A stretch of 59,790 nucleotides of DNA from an uncultured Clostridia bacterium (lineage in GTDB: Bacteria > Bacillota > Clostridia > Christensenellales > Aristaeellaceae), in the NCBI GenBank assembly GCA_946407745.1, contig CAMJPQ010000010.1:1-59790 (forward strand), written 5' to 3'. The notes beneath the pieces were generated by a model. It was not told the DNA's origin and searched no databases. It saw only the letters and a list, made by a program, of their open reading frames with translations. Shown in pieces: positions 24,119 through 33,463 of the stretch; position 1 is the stretch's first letter; every line of letters starts with the position of its first letter. The translations under genes and the position numbers were made by a program.

Positions 24119-25462
24119 TCACTCTCTCTGCGTCAATGTGACCTGCAGGGTGGAAGGATACATCTCTACTGAATAGTCTACTGCGTCCGCTCCGTCGATC
24201 TGGCACTGCAGCGGCAGGGTGTAAATACCGTTCATCAGGCCTGATACATCACAAAGCAGCAGCAGGTTATCTGAATTGAAATCATTCATCCACAGCTGTG
24301 GTCCGGAAACCATTACGCTGGCATGCGTCAGCGCGGCAGTGACATCCTGGCTGTCTGCAACACCAGTGATCTGTATGGGCACATCATCAAAGGTTCTGCT
24401 GACCTGTATCGGCCCGATTTCTACCGCAACAGTGAGACTGTCCTGATTCAGCCATACAAGCTCCGAGGGCTGCCGTACGCGTATCCTGCGGTTAAAGCTT
24501 GATGTCATCCCGCTGATGTCCACCGCGCTGTCAGCGTAAAGGGCATCCAGCGTATCCAGAGTGCTCTGCGGCGCAGCTGCAGTGATTGTCTGCGGGCTGA
24601 TAGTCACGTTCTTGATTTCATATCCTTCCGCCGGTGTTCCTGTATAGAGCCCGACCTTGTTCAGGTCGATGGTCTTTGTGGGGTACAGGCGCTGACTGAG
24701 AATCACAGAATCGATCAGAATACTCTCGCTGGTAACCTCCAGCAAACTGCTCTCCACCGGCGTGCCATCGGAGGTGAGCAGACGGAACGCAACAGCCGTG
24801 GTCAGGCTGCCCTCCTTGGCACTGAGCGTGTTCAGATCCAGCGATGCTTCCGCCCTGACGATCTGTTCCACCAGAGAGCGCGGCCCGGAAACAGTCAGAA
24901 TGGAAGGGTCCACCGTGGGTGTTGTCGTGTACCAGCCGTCAGTCAGACTGCCGCTGGTTTCAACCGTCACCGGTATGCGGTATCGGGTTATATAATCCTC
25001 CACGTCCAGTGTCACTGTGGATGGCTCAATTTCCGATACAGTGCCATAGGTTGATGAATTGGTTGAAAGGATGCGCACCTCCTGCTGGCCAGAGGAGCTG
25101 ATACGGCCTAGATCAACACGCAGCGAATAATTGGAAGCCTGAGCAGAGGCATACTGCATCTGCGGTACTTCCACACGCAGCGAAATGTCCTTAAATGCTT
25201 CCGTCAGGTCGCTGGTTACGATGAGGCCGTTTCGGAGAAGCGTTTCCGCACCGTTAATCGTCACTGCGACATCGTTGAAGGTTTTCTCGCGTGTCAGCGT
25301 GGGGTCCTGCGTGATCAGAAGGGCCCACAGCGTCAGCGCAAGCAGCAGCGACAGCAGTTTGGATGGCCAGTTTCTCTTCAGCGAATGCCACAATGCGGAA
25401 AGAACTGCGCGCAGTCTGATCGCAAACGAATGCCGGTTGTTTTCAGGATTTGTCTGTGTCAT
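24119..25462 (-). CDS. YbbR-domain protein (CdaR-like)
   Basis: A 447-residue single-pass protein. The N-terminus is basic, followed by a membrane segment (LLSLLLALTLWALLIT, about residues 37-52), and then four extracytoplasmic YbbR-type beta domains, recognised by repeats such as YTGTPAEGYEIKNVTISP. In Firmicutes CdaR binds and tunes the diadenylate cyclase CdaA, whose gene lies directly upstream and overlaps this one by 20 bases. The usual third gene glmM does not follow; an unknown membrane protein does. Confidence 0.9.
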   Translation of the reverse strand: MTQTNPENNRHSFAIRLRAVLSALWHSLKRNWPSKLLSLLLALTLWALLITQDPTLTREKTFNDVAVTINGAETLLRNGLIVTSDLTEAFKDISLRVEVPQMQYASAQASNYSLRVDLGRISSSGQQEVRILSTNSSTYGTVSEIEPSTVTLDVEDYITRYRIPVTVETSGSLTDGWYTTTPTVDPSILTVSGPRSLVEQIVRAEASLDLNTLSAKEGSLTTAVAFRLLTSDGTPVESSLLEVTSESILIDSVILSQRLYPTKTIDLNKVGLYTGTPAEGYEIKNVTISPQTITAAAPQSTLDTLDALYADSAVDISGMTSSFNRRIRVRQPSELVWLNQDSLTVAVEIGPIQVSRTFDDVPIQITGVADSQDVTAALTHASVMVSGPQLWMNDFNSDNLLLLCDVSGLMNGIYTLPLQCQIDGADAVDYSVEMYPSTLQVTLTQRE

Positions 25463-26312
25463 TGCCGCGCCTCCTTCCTGTTAACAGATTCTTCAGCGCA
25501 CTGCGAAGGCTGGGACGCGGTTTCTCGTAAATGGTTTCCAGCAGGGCACGAAGGCTGTCTTCATTTAAGCGGCGCATGATCTGCCCGGAGCGGGTGTAGC
25601 TGATGATGCCGGTCTCTTCAGACACGACAAGCGTCACCGCATCGGTAGACTCGCTCACGCCGATGGCTGCGCGATGCCTTGTACCCAGGTCACGGTTGAC
25701 GCTGTTGCTCTCTGTCAGCGGCAGGATGCAGGCCGCAGCAACGACCCGTGTTCCGCGGACTACAACAGCACCGTCATGCAGCGGTGTATTCGGCTCGAAA
25801 ATGTTCTCCAGCAGCGGTGAGGAGACAAGGCCGTCTACTTCTGTGCCCGTTTCGATAATATCCTTCAGTCCGGTCTTCTGCTCAATGACCACCAGCGCTC
25901 CGACCTTGCGGCGGCTGAGATGCACCATGCACTGTATCAGCTCCGAGATGCACTTCTCCCGTTCTGCTTTTCCGTCCTCCGCGCCGCCGGAAATGATGGC
26001 GCCCCGCCCGATCTGTTCCAGCGCCTTGCGCAGTTCAGGCTGAAAAAGTATGATCAGCACCAGCGTTACTTCATTGAAGACACGCATCAGAAGCCAGTTC
26101 AGGGCAGTCAGCCCCAGCATGGTGGAAAAGCCGGTTGCGAGCAGCAGCAAAATCAGGCCCTTCAGCACGGCGCTGCCGCGTGTCTGCCGGGTCAGCATGA
26201 TCAGTTCATAGATGATCAGGGTCACGATCAGAATATCAACCACATCGGCCAGGCCGATACGGTGGGTCACATTCCACGCTGCAGTCTGTAAAGTCTGCCA
26301 GAAGTCTGTCAC
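25443..26312 (-). CDS. cdaA: Diadenylate cyclase CdaA
   Basis: A 289-residue membrane-bound enzyme that makes cyclic di-AMP from two ATP; the nucleotide controls potassium and osmotic balance. Three N-terminal membrane segments cover about residues 22-95. The DisA_N domain follows with LHDGAVVV (DGA at 180-182) and the RHR motif TRHRAAIG at 212-214, both needed for catalysis. It starts with GTG at 26312, with GGGAGG seven bases before. It lies 55 bases after glyA and overlaps ybbR. Confidence 0.95.
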   Translation of the reverse strand: MTDFWQTLQTAAWNVTHRIGLADVVDILIVTLIIYELIMLTRQTRGSAVLKGLILLLLATGFSTMLGLTALNWLLMRVFNEVTLVLIILFQPELRKALEQIGRGAIISGGAEDGKAEREKCISELIQCMVHLSRRKVGALVVIEQKTGLKDIIETGTEVDGLVSSPLLENIFEPNTPLHDGAVVVRGTRVVAAACILPLTESNSVNRDLGTRHRAAIGVSESTDAVTLVVSEETGIISYTRSGQIMRRLNEDSLRALLETIYEKPRPSLRSALKNLLTGRRRGNDTDKS

Positions 26313-26367
26313 GAAGTAACCTCCCTAATCCACGCCGCCGCCAGCTGGCTGCTGGATGGGTTGTTTA

Positions 26368-27600
26368 TCAATAAAGAGGGAAACCAGCCATGAGCGCTTC
26401 AACCTCGCGCTTCACCTGAGGGATGCACTGATCGCCTTCACGGATCACGCGTGCGATCCATGTAGCAATCATGTCCATGTGTTCTTCTTTCAGGCCGCGT
26501 GTGGTGATCGCCGGGGTACCTACGCGGATGCCGCTGGTCACAAAAGGAGATCTGGTTTCACCGGGAACCGTATTCTTATTGACGGTGATGTTGGCTTCCT
26601 CCAACGCATTCTCGAGCCATTTGCCGGTGATCTCCGTTCCTGTAAAGTCAAGCAGCAGCAGATGATTGTCGGTGCCGCCTGAGACCATGTGGATGCCTTC
26701 GCGGCGGAATGCATTTTCCAGTGCCTTGGCATTGAGCACGATCTGATGCTGATAGGCTTTGAACTCCGGCTTCAGCGCCTCGCCGAAGCACACGGCTTTA
26801 GCCGCGATGATATGCTCCAGCGGGCCTCCCTGCGTACCGGGGAAAATTGCCTTGTCCACAGCCTTGGCATACTGCTCCTTGCACAGGATTAGGCCGCCAC
26901 GCGGTCCGCGCAGCGTTTTATGTGTGGTGGAGGTAACAAAGTCTGCATAAGGAACAGGGGAGGGATGCTCGCCTGCGGCGATGAGGCCGGCAATATGGGC
27001 CATATCCACCATCAGCAGCGCACCCACCTCATCAGCAATGGCACGCAGCTTCTCAAAATCAATGACTCTCGGATAGGCAGAGGCACCGGCAACGATCATC
27101 TTCGGCTTGCACTCGCGCGCAGTGGACAGAACCTCATCATAATCAATTCGCCCTGTCTCTGCTGACACACCGTACGGGACAAAGTGAAAATAGCTGCCGC
27201 TCATGTTGACGGGGCTGCCGTGCGTCAGATGGCCGCCGTGGGAGAGGTTCATGCCCATCACCGTGTCACCGGGCTTGAGCATGGCAAAATAAACAGCCAT
27301 GTTCGCCTGTGCGCCGGAATGCGGCTGTACATTGGCATGATCTGCTCCGAAAAGACGGCATACCCGCTCCCTGGCCAGATCTTCAACAACGTCGACGCAC
27401 TCGCAGCCGCCATAGTAGCGGTGTCCGGGATAGCCTTCGGCATACTTGTTGGTCAGGCAGGTGCCCATGGCCGCCATGACCGCTGGTGAAACAAAGTTTT
27501 CAGATGCGATCAGTTCAATATGGGAGCGCTGGCGGTTCAGTTCTGCGTCGATCGCCTGGGCAATTTCAGGGTCTGTCTGGCGGATGATGTTCATTTCCAT
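26368..27600 (-). CDS. glyA: Serine hydroxymethyltransferase
   Basis: A 410-residue PLP enzyme converting serine and tetrahydrofolate to glycine and methylene-tetrahydrofolate, the main source of one-carbon units. The PLP-binding lysine is in [14 protein letters not shown]; the substrate and folate sites [16 protein letters not shown] and [11 protein letters not shown] are present. Start ATG 27600 is set by the AAGGAG at 27608-27613; the longer frame from 27618 would include that site. The gene follows the S41 protease closely. Confidence 0.96.
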   Translation of the reverse strand: MEMNIIRQTDPEIAQAIDAELNRQRSHIELIASENFVSPAVMAAMGTCLTNKYAEGYPGHRYYGGCECVDVVEDLARERVCRLFGADHANVQPHSGAQANMAVYFAMLKPGDTVMGMNLSHGGHLTHGSPVNMSGSYFHFVPYGVSAETGRIDYDEVLSTARECKPKMIVAGASAYPRVIDFEKLRAIADEVGALLMVDMAHIAGLIAAGEHPSPVPYADFVTSTTHKTLRGPRGGLILCKEQYAKAVDKAIFPGTQGGPLEHIIAAKAVCFGEALKPEFKAYQHQIVLNAKALENAFRREGIHMVSGGTDNHLLLLDFTGTEITGKWLENALEEANITVNKNTVPGETRSPFVTSGIRVGTPAITTRGLKEEHMDMIATWIARVIREGDQCIPQVKREVEALMAGFPLY

Positions 27601-27614
27601 CGCGGCTGTCTCCT

Positions 27615-28859
27615 TCATTCAGCAAGCATTTTTTCAAGAGTCTCAAATGCTGTTTTTACCTGGATATCGTCAAGATCTGCCAGCTGGTAAATCTTTCCGA
27701 CATCTTCTTCAGGCTGTTCTATGATCACATCGGGAGTGATTCCCGCTTTGTGCACAGCGTAACCGCTCGGCATGTAATACTGGGCAATGGTCAGCTGCAT
27801 GCCTGCGCCGTTTTGCAGCGCTTCCACGTTCTGGACTATACCTTTGCCATAGGTCTTCGTGCCAACCACCACGGCGTTTGCCCGGTCACGCAGCGCGCCT
27901 GTCAGTATTTCGGAAGCAGAGGCAGAGTTCTCATTGACCAGCAGAACCAGCTTTATATCACTTTTGCCGTTTGTTGTGTTGTAATACTGCCGCTCGCCGT
28001 TTTTGAACTCGAGGTAGCACAGATCGCCCTCATCCAGGAAAAGATCACCGATTGCCTGTGCATCGGAGACCCATCCGCCCGGGTTGTCACGCAGATCAAT
28101 CACGAGGCCTTTGGCACCCTGCGACTCAAGGTCCTTCAGCGCCTCTTCGAATTTTTCTGCACAGTCACCGGCAAATTCGTACAGGCCAATGTAGCCCGCC
28201 TGATTGCCGATCATCTTGTGCTCCACTCGTGTAGTGGTCACCGTGGCACAGGTGAGGGTGTAGGGCATCTCCTCGCCGTTTCGCAGGAAGGTGACATGCA
28301 CCTGCGTGCCCGGGGTATTCCGCATAATGGCAATGGCTTCCTCAATGTTATCAGAGGATACTATCAAATCCTCCACCTGGTACAGAATGTCTCCGCGCTT
28401 CACACCCGCGTTGAAAGCCGGGCCGCCGTCAAACACACGGGAAATGGTGCAAATTTTTGTGTTGTAGTTGATGGTGATCTGAATGCCGATGCCGGCGTAT
28501 TCGCCTTCATCATCCTCCCAGAGCTGGGCATAATCTTCCGGCGTGTAATAGAAAGTATAAGGATCGTCGATGCCCTCCAGCAGACCGGCCGCGGCTGACT
28601 GGAGGAGCGCCTCTTCGTCAACATCCTCGTAGTACTCTCTTTTGACTGTATCCAGCATCAGCAGAAGGTTGTCGAATTTCCTATAACGCTCATATTCCTC
28701 TCGCGTCAGCGTCACGGTGTCGCCGCTTTCTTGAGATGCTGAGGCTGGGCTTTCAGGCGCTGGGTACATCTCCGACAGCATCAGCGGCAGGGCAGCACAG
28801 CCAGTCAGCAGGCAGGCTGCCAGTGAAAGGGAGATAAGCAGCAGTATCTTTCTTCTCAT
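27615..28859 (-). CDS. S41-family C-terminal processing protease (lipoprotein)
   Basis: A 414-residue protease of the CtpA/Prc group. A lipoprotein signal with lipobox LLTG|C21 targets it to the outer face of the membrane. A PDZ domain ([18 protein letters not shown]) spans about 110-190, and the protease domain has [16 protein letters not shown], the nucleophile serine in [16 protein letters not shown] and the lysine in [10 protein letters not shown]. Such enzymes cleave the C-termini of exported proteins or act in signalling, including sporulation. Its ATG overlaps the stop of the PucR-type regulator by four bases. The target protein is unknown. Confidence 0.93.
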   Translation of the reverse strand: MRRKILLLISLSLAACLLTGCAALPLMLSEMYPAPESPASASQESGDTVTLTREEYERYRKFDNLLLMLDTVKREYYEDVDEEALLQSAAAGLLEGIDDPYTFYYTPEDYAQLWEDDEGEYAGIGIQITINYNTKICTISRVFDGGPAFNAGVKRGDILYQVEDLIVSSDNIEEAIAIMRNTPGTQVHVTFLRNGEEMPYTLTCATVTTTRVEHKMIGNQAGYIGLYEFAGDCAEKFEEALKDLESQGAKGLVIDLRDNPGGWVSDAQAIGDLFLDEGDLCYLEFKNGERQYYNTTNGKSDIKLVLLVNENSASASEILTGALRDRANAVVVGTKTYGKGIVQNVEALQNGAGMQLTIAQYYMPSGYAVHKAGITPDVIIEQPEEDVGKIYQLADLDDIQVKTAFETLEKMLAE

Positions 28860-29824
28860 AGAAACTCCTTTTGCGCGGCATTCCGGCAGAGCAGCAGCAG
28901 GCGGAAGGTCATCGCATCGTCAAACCGGCGCAAATCCAGGCCGGTCGCTTTTTCCAGCTTTTCCAGACGGTACAGCAGCGTATTCCGATGAATGTAGAGC
29001 TGGCGCGCCGTATCCGCAACATTGAGATCGTTTTCAAGAAAATGACGTGCCGTATCCAGCATTTCATCGTTCATCACGCGTTCGGCAGAGGGGCTGAACA
29101 GCAGCGCCCCGCAGCGCGCTCGAGTTTCCGGCGGCACTTCAGAGAGAAAGCGTTCCAGCAGCAGGCGGTCATAACGATAAACGCCTCCGGACCCGTGAAA
29201 GGTCTGGCCGAGCTGAACAGCGGACACGGCTTCTCTGAAGCTCGCGGGCAATTCCCGGACCGTCTCACGTTTGGTTCCGATGCCGATGGTCAGCGGCAAG
29301 CCAACCTCCTGGGTCATCGTTTCAACCAGTGCCTGTGCATATTCTGCCACCTCATCCTCGTCGCTGAGCTTCAGGTTCTTTACAAGAATTGCGCTGTCCT
29401 CTCCGTAGGGGATGAGGATTTCACCAGCCACCACAGGTGTTTCCTCCGCGAGCAAAGAGCCGGATTGGCTGTCTGCCCCCTTCAGCAGCATCACACAGCG
29501 CGGATCATTCTCCCTTAGTCCCAGATCAGCAGGAGAATATGCTTCAGCAGCATTCTCCGGTAAAGACAGGAAGCGGAGAAAACGTTCACCGGGGGACAAA
29601 GTGGCTGGTCCGGGCTCATCTGCGGCGAGAAAGGCAGCGGCTACCTCCAGCAGTGCTTTTGCACCCGGCTCCGCAGCAGGCACTGAAAGCTGCCAGCTGT
29701 AAGGATGCAGCGTTTTCAGCAAGGCACCTTCAGGCACTGCCTGGCCAGGAGGAATCAGAGAAACCGGGCTGCCCGCAGACTTCAGCCGCTGCGCCATTCG
29801 GCTGAACCACTGTGCATCGTGCAA
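28856..29824 (-). CDS. PucR/CdaR-type transcription regulator
   Basis: A 322-residue regulator. The C-terminal PucR helix-turn-helix (DLNVADTARQLYIHRNTLLYRL, about 260-300) is clear. The middle resembles the GGDEF-like fold common in these proteins (TIGIGTKRETVRELPASFREA), and the N-terminal part is a variable sensing region. It starts with TTG at 29824, with AGGAGG upstream. It is co-transcribed with the S41 protease and perhaps controls it. The inducer is unknown; known relatives respond to sugar diacids, purines or amino acids. Confidence 0.85.
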   Translation of the reverse strand: MHDAQWFSRMAQRLKSAGSPVSLIPPGQAVPEGALLKTLHPYSWQLSVPAAEPGAKALLEVAAAFLAADEPGPATLSPGERFLRFLSLPENAAEAYSPADLGLRENDPRCVMLLKGADSQSGSLLAEETPVVAGEILIPYGEDSAILVKNLKLSDEDEVAEYAQALVETMTQEVGLPLTIGIGTKRETVRELPASFREAVSAVQLGQTFHGSGGVYRYDRLLLERFLSEVPPETRARCGALLFSPSAERVMNDEMLDTARHFLENDLNVADTARQLYIHRNTLLYRLEKLEKATGLDLRRFDDAMTFRLLLLCRNAAQKEFL

Positions 29825-29856
29825 GCGCTCTCCTCCTCTCAGAGCCTAATAATAAG

Positions 29857-29884
29857 AGTATACCACACGTCGCTAAAAAAGCAA
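29857..29884 (-). promoter_or_regulatory. Promoter of the PucR-S41-glyA unit
   Basis: On the minus strand TTGCTT (29879-29884), 16-base spacer beginning with four T, and TATACT (29857-29862) preceded by an extended -10 TGG. It lies about 30 bases before the TTG start. Confidence 0.65.
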
Positions 29885-29994
29885 CGAGCTAGGCGAAAAG
29901 ACAAAAAGATTTACAGCGGATGAAACGGTCTGATTTAACCCAAACATACCAAAGTCTGTCGTCACGATCATTTCCTTCCTTATTCTTACTCAGC

Positions 29995-30023
29995 TTGACA
30001 CGCTACATCTGCAGAGGTATAAT
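29995..30023 (+). promoter_or_regulatory. Consensus SigA promoter for the sugar transferase
   Basis: Perfect TTGACA (29995-30000), 17-base spacer and perfect TATAAT (30018-30023). The predicted transcript start is near 30030, just before the AAAGGAGG site at 30031-30038. Confidence 0.9.
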
Positions 30024-30045
30024 AATTCAGAAAGGAGGAGAGATG

Positions 30046-31410
30046 ATGCAGACAACATCAGAAGACACGGAGAAGCATCTGGGCCATCTGATTGTTTTTT
30101 TGCTTCGATGCCTTCACTATTTTGGATCATTCGCCATCTTTTTTTTACTGATGTCTATAGAAAACTGGCCTCTTCGGCATCTCAGCCGCACTCTGGCCAC
30201 TACGCTCCTGACCTGGTGGAGTATGACGGCAGCCATGCACGCGATCTATGGCGGCTATGACGTGGGAAGAAAGAAGAACCGGCCGATCATCTCGGGTCTT
30301 TCTCTTTCCTGTGTAATGACGGACCTTGTCACCTATCTGCAGTTGCAGATCATGAATACAAACTCCAACGCCAATGAACACCTGGAGCTGTTCGGGACAG
30401 ATTTCCTGTGGCTGCTGCTGTCCATCATGCTGCAAATACTGCTGATCAGCCTGCTGGTAAGGGTTGGCAACAGAGCATATTTTTATTATCATAAGCCGTC
30501 TGCATCCCTGCTGATCGCGAATCATGCGGAGCAGCTCGAACGTGCGCTGCAGAAGGTATCACGCTTCCGCCTTCAGTGGCGCATTGCCGAGACTGCATCG
30601 GCTGACGATTCCGAGCTCGAAGAAAGGATTAATCGCGCGGAAACCGTATTCCTTGTCGGCTTGACACAGGATGTGCAGACCAGGCTGCTGCGGCAGTGCT
30701 ATCAGAAGGGAAAAAACGTGATATGCAAGGCACAGCTGCATGATATTGTCCTTGCACGTTCTGAGATCTTGGTCATTGATGATGCCCCGTTTTTGGAAAT
30801 GGATGGCGTAAAAATCACGCCGGAACAGAGGATCATCAAAAGATGCGCCGATATCCTCCTGTCTTCACTGGTGCTTGTTCTGCTCTCTCCGCTGATTGGC
30901 CTGATCGCCCTCGCGGTTCATTTTTCTGACGGCGGGAGTGTTTTTTTCCGACAGCGGCGCCTGACCATGGACGGAAGGACATTTGAAATACTGAAATTCC
31001 GCACGATGAGTGCAAGTGAGGAGGAAGCGCACTCCGCAACCGCCGAGGACAGCAGGGTCACCAGGCTCGGGCGCATCCTGAGAAGGACACGCCTGGATGA
31101 GCTGCCGCAGCTCTGGAATATAGTTAAAGGAGACATGTCACTGGTCGGACCCCGGCCGGAGATGCTGGAAAACATCAGGCGATACAAGTCTGAGCTGCCG
31201 ACTTTTGCCTATCGGGAAAAGATGAAGGCTGGGCTGACCGGGTACGCACAAATAGAGGGGCGCTACAATACTTCGCCTGAAGACAAGCTGATGCTGGACA
31301 TGCTGTATATTGAGGGTTTCTCCCTCTGGCTGGATATACAGCTGCTGTTCAGAACGCTGACAGTTTTGTTCAAGCCGGACTCAACAGAGGGCTTTGCCTC
31401 GGAGAATTGA
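30046..31410 (+). CDS. Exopolysaccharide initiating sugar transferase (polyprenyl phosphate type)
   Basis: A 454-residue membrane enzyme that links the first sugar phosphate to a lipid carrier. The N-terminal half has four or more membrane segments and a Rossmann-like middle domain. The C-terminal bacterial sugar transferase domain starts RCADILLSSLVLVLLSP and carries SVFFRQRRLTMDGRTFEI, KFRTM, RLDELPQLWNIVKGDMSLVG and GPRPEM, all conserved. Either ATG 30043 or 30046 can serve; the second has the better spacing from AAGGAGG. The longer open frame from 29920 runs across the promoter and is not used. The next two genes, a nucleotidyltransferase and galE, fit a surface polysaccharide pathway. 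Confidence 0.92.
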   Translation: MQTTSEDTEKHLGHLIVFLLRCLHYFGSFAIFFLLMSIENWPLRHLSRTLATTLLTWWSMTAAMHAIYGGYDVGRKKNRPIISGLSLSCVMTDLVTYLQLQIMNTNSNANEHLELFGTDFLWLLLSIMLQILLISLLVRVGNRAYFYYHKPSASLLIANHAEQLERALQKVSRFRLQWRIAETASADDSELEERINRAETVFLVGLTQDVQTRLLRQCYQKGKNVICKAQLHDIVLARSEILVIDDAPFLEMDGVKITPEQRIIKRCADILLSSLVLVLLSPLIGLIALAVHFSDGGSVFFRQRRLTMDGRTFEILKFRTMSASEEEAHSATAEDSRVTRLGRILRRTRLDELPQLWNIVKGDMSLVGPRPEMLENIRRYKSELPTFAYREKMKAGLTGYAQIEGRYNTSPEDKLMLDMLYIEGFSLWLDIQLLFRTLTVLFKPDSTEGFASEN

Positions 31411-31446
31411 GCATACATGATAATTCCAGAGAGGAGATCACAAAAG

Positions 31447-32352
31447 GTGAATAAAACGCTACTGATCATGGCCGCCGGGCTGGGGTCCAGGTATGGCGGC
31501 AACAAGCAGGTTGACCGCCTTGGACCTCACGGAGAGATTCTGATGGAATACTCCATTCACGACGCGCTGCTTTCCGGCTTCAACAAAGTCGTCTTCGTCG
31601 TGAGAAAGGCCATGCTGGCTGATTTCAGAGAGATGGTCGGCGACAGAATCGGCCGGAAATGCGATGTTGCTTACGCTTGCCAGGAATTCGACAGCCTTCC
31701 GGATGGCTTTGTTCCCCCGAGCGGCAGGACAAAGCCCTACGGTACCGCCCATGCTGTTCTGTGCGCAAGAAACTGCATTGATGAGCCATTCGCTGTGTTG
31801 AATGCGGATGATTACTACGGAAGAGACGCTTTCGCTGGGATGGCAGCCTCACTGTCTGGAATGGCACCGACCCGTCTGGAAGCTTCCATGGTGGCTTACG
31901 ACCTGAAGAACACTGTTTCCGCCAACGGCGGCGTGACACGTGGCATCTGCAAAAAAGACGAAGCCGGCCATCTGCTGTCTGTGACAGAAACTTATCAGAT
32001 CCGTCTTGATCAGGACGGACTAATCCGAGAATACGGCACCAATCCAAGTGGGAGTATTTTGCCCCCGGATGCGCTTGTCTCCATGAATTTCTTTGGCTTT
32101 ACGCCGGCGCTGTTCCCTGAACTGGAACGCCATCTGAGCCAGTTCCTCCATTCGGAGGAGGGCGATCCAATGAAAAAGGAATACCTTCTTCCCACTGTTG
32201 TAGATGCGTTGATGAAGGAAAAAGGATTGCAGGTGGATGTGCTGAATACGCACGCAACCTGGTTCGGAGTAACATACCAGGAAGACAGGCCGCTGGTGGT
32301 GCGGCGGCTGAAGGAACTGCATGAAACCGGCTTTTATCCGGAAATCATATAA
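31447..32352 (+). CDS. Sugar-phosphate nucleotidyltransferase family protein
   Basis: A 301-residue protein whose N-terminus KTLLIMAAGLGSRYGGNKQVDRLGP is a nucleotidyltransferase signature for activating a sugar phosphate to NDP-sugar. The metal-binding aspartates are in VLNADDYYG. The GTG at 31447 has GAGGAG ten bases before; an upstream in-frame ATG at 31417 is an alternative. It is sandwiched between the sugar transferase and galE. The middle insertion and C-terminal part differ from RmlA/GalU, so the sugar is not assigned. Confidence 0.82.
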   Translation: MNKTLLIMAAGLGSRYGGNKQVDRLGPHGEILMEYSIHDALLSGFNKVVFVVRKAMLADFREMVGDRIGRKCDVAYACQEFDSLPDGFVPPSGRTKPYGTAHAVLCARNCIDEPFAVLNADDYYGRDAFAGMAASLSGMAPTRLEASMVAYDLKNTVSANGGVTRGICKKDEAGHLLSVTETYQIRLDQDGLIREYGTNPSGSILPPDALVSMNFFGFTPALFPELERHLSQFLHSEEGDPMKKEYLLPTVVDALMKEKGLQVDVLNTHATWFGVTYQEDRPLVVRRLKELHETGFYPEII

Positions 32353-32372
32353 AGGCAAGCGGAGGGAATGCA

Positions 32373-33395
32373 ATGAGGATACTGTTGACCGGCGGCGCGG
32401 GGTATATTGCCACGCACACCATCGTGGAGCTCTGCAACGCGGGACATGACGTGACAGTGGTTGACAATTTCTGCAACAGTCAGCCAGCAGCACTGAAGCG
32501 AGTAGCGCGCATTATCGGACGGGAAGTGCCGTACTACGAGGCTGATGTGGCTGATTCCGCCGCGATGGAGCGTATTTTTTCCGAGAATACCTTCGATGCA
32601 GTCATTCATTTTGCCGGCCTGAAGGCGGTGGGCGAAAGCGTGCACCAACCGCTGAGATACTATCGCAATAACCTGGACGCTACGCTGACACTGTGTGAGA
32701 CCATGGCGAAGCACGGCTGCAAGAGGCTTGTCTTCTCATCCTCCGCAACAGTGTACGGCGTTCCGGACGAAGTTCCTCTCCGGGAGGACATGTTCTGCAA
32801 GGGCTGCACCAATCCTTACGGCTGGACCAAGTATATGATTGAAAAAATCCTGATGGGCATCGCAGAGGCGGACCCGGACTGGAGTGTTGTCCTGCTGAGG
32901 TATTTCAACCCGATCGGCGCACATGAAAGCGGCCTGATTGGCGAAAACCCGAACGGCATTCCCAACAACCTGATGCCGTACATCACCCAGGTGGCAGCCG
33001 GGCATCTGGAAAAGCTGTCCGTTTTCGGCAATGATTATGAAACTCCTGACGGCACCGGAGTGCGGGACTACATCCATGTGATGGACTTGGCCGCCGGCCA
33101 TGTTGCAGCCTGCGATTATGCCGGTTGTCACAGCGGCTGCGAAATCTTCAATCTCGGAACAGGCATCGGATACAGTGTGATGGATATCATCAACACATTC
33201 GAACGCGTCAATCACATCCCGATTCCCTATGTCATTGCACCAAGAAGGGATGGAGATGTCGCAGCCTGCTACGCGGACCCGACCAAGGCGAAAGAAGTAC
33301 TCGGCTGGCAAGCAAAGCGCAGCCTTGAAGATATGTGCCGCGATGCGTGGCACTGGCAATCGCTGAATCCTGACGGTTATTCTGATAAACAGTAA
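32373..33395 (+). CDS. galE: UDP-glucose 4-epimerase
   Basis: A 340-residue extended short-chain dehydrogenase that interconverts UDP-glucose and UDP-galactose using bound NAD. The NAD site is LLTGGAGYIATHT, where ATH replaces the usual GSH; the serine SSSATVYG and the catalytic pair in NPYGWTKYMIEK are present. The C-terminal YADPTKAKEVLGWQAKRS is typical of GalE. It ends with a terminator and closes the polysaccharide gene run. Confidence 0.94.
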   Translation: MRILLTGGAGYIATHTIVELCNAGHDVTVVDNFCNSQPAALKRVARIIGREVPYYEADVADSAAMERIFSENTFDAVIHFAGLKAVGESVHQPLRYYRNNLDATLTLCETMAKHGCKRLVFSSSATVYGVPDEVPLREDMFCKGCTNPYGWTKYMIEKILMGIAEADPDWSVVLLRYFNPIGAHESGLIGENPNGIPNNLMPYITQVAAGHLEKLSVFGNDYETPDGTGVRDYIHVMDLAAGHVAACDYAGCHSGCEIFNLGTGIGYSVMDIINTFERVNHIPIPYVIAPRRDGDVAACYADPTKAKEVLGWQAKRSLEDMCRDAWHWQSLNPDGYSDKQ

Positions 33396-33401
33396 GTTCT
33401 C

Positions 33402-33431
33402 AGCGCGGCGCGCAGCAGTGGCCGCGCTTTT
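33402..33431 (+). terminator. Terminator after galE
   Basis: Arms AGCGCGGC (33402-33409) and GCCGCGCT (33421-33428) form an 8-bp stem followed by TTT. It starts seven bases after the galE stop. The T-run is short, so some read-through into the next gene is likely; no clear promoter was seen for that gene. Confidence 0.7.
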
Positions 33432-33463
33432 CTGACATTCACCCTTTCCGCGAGGAGACGCTA

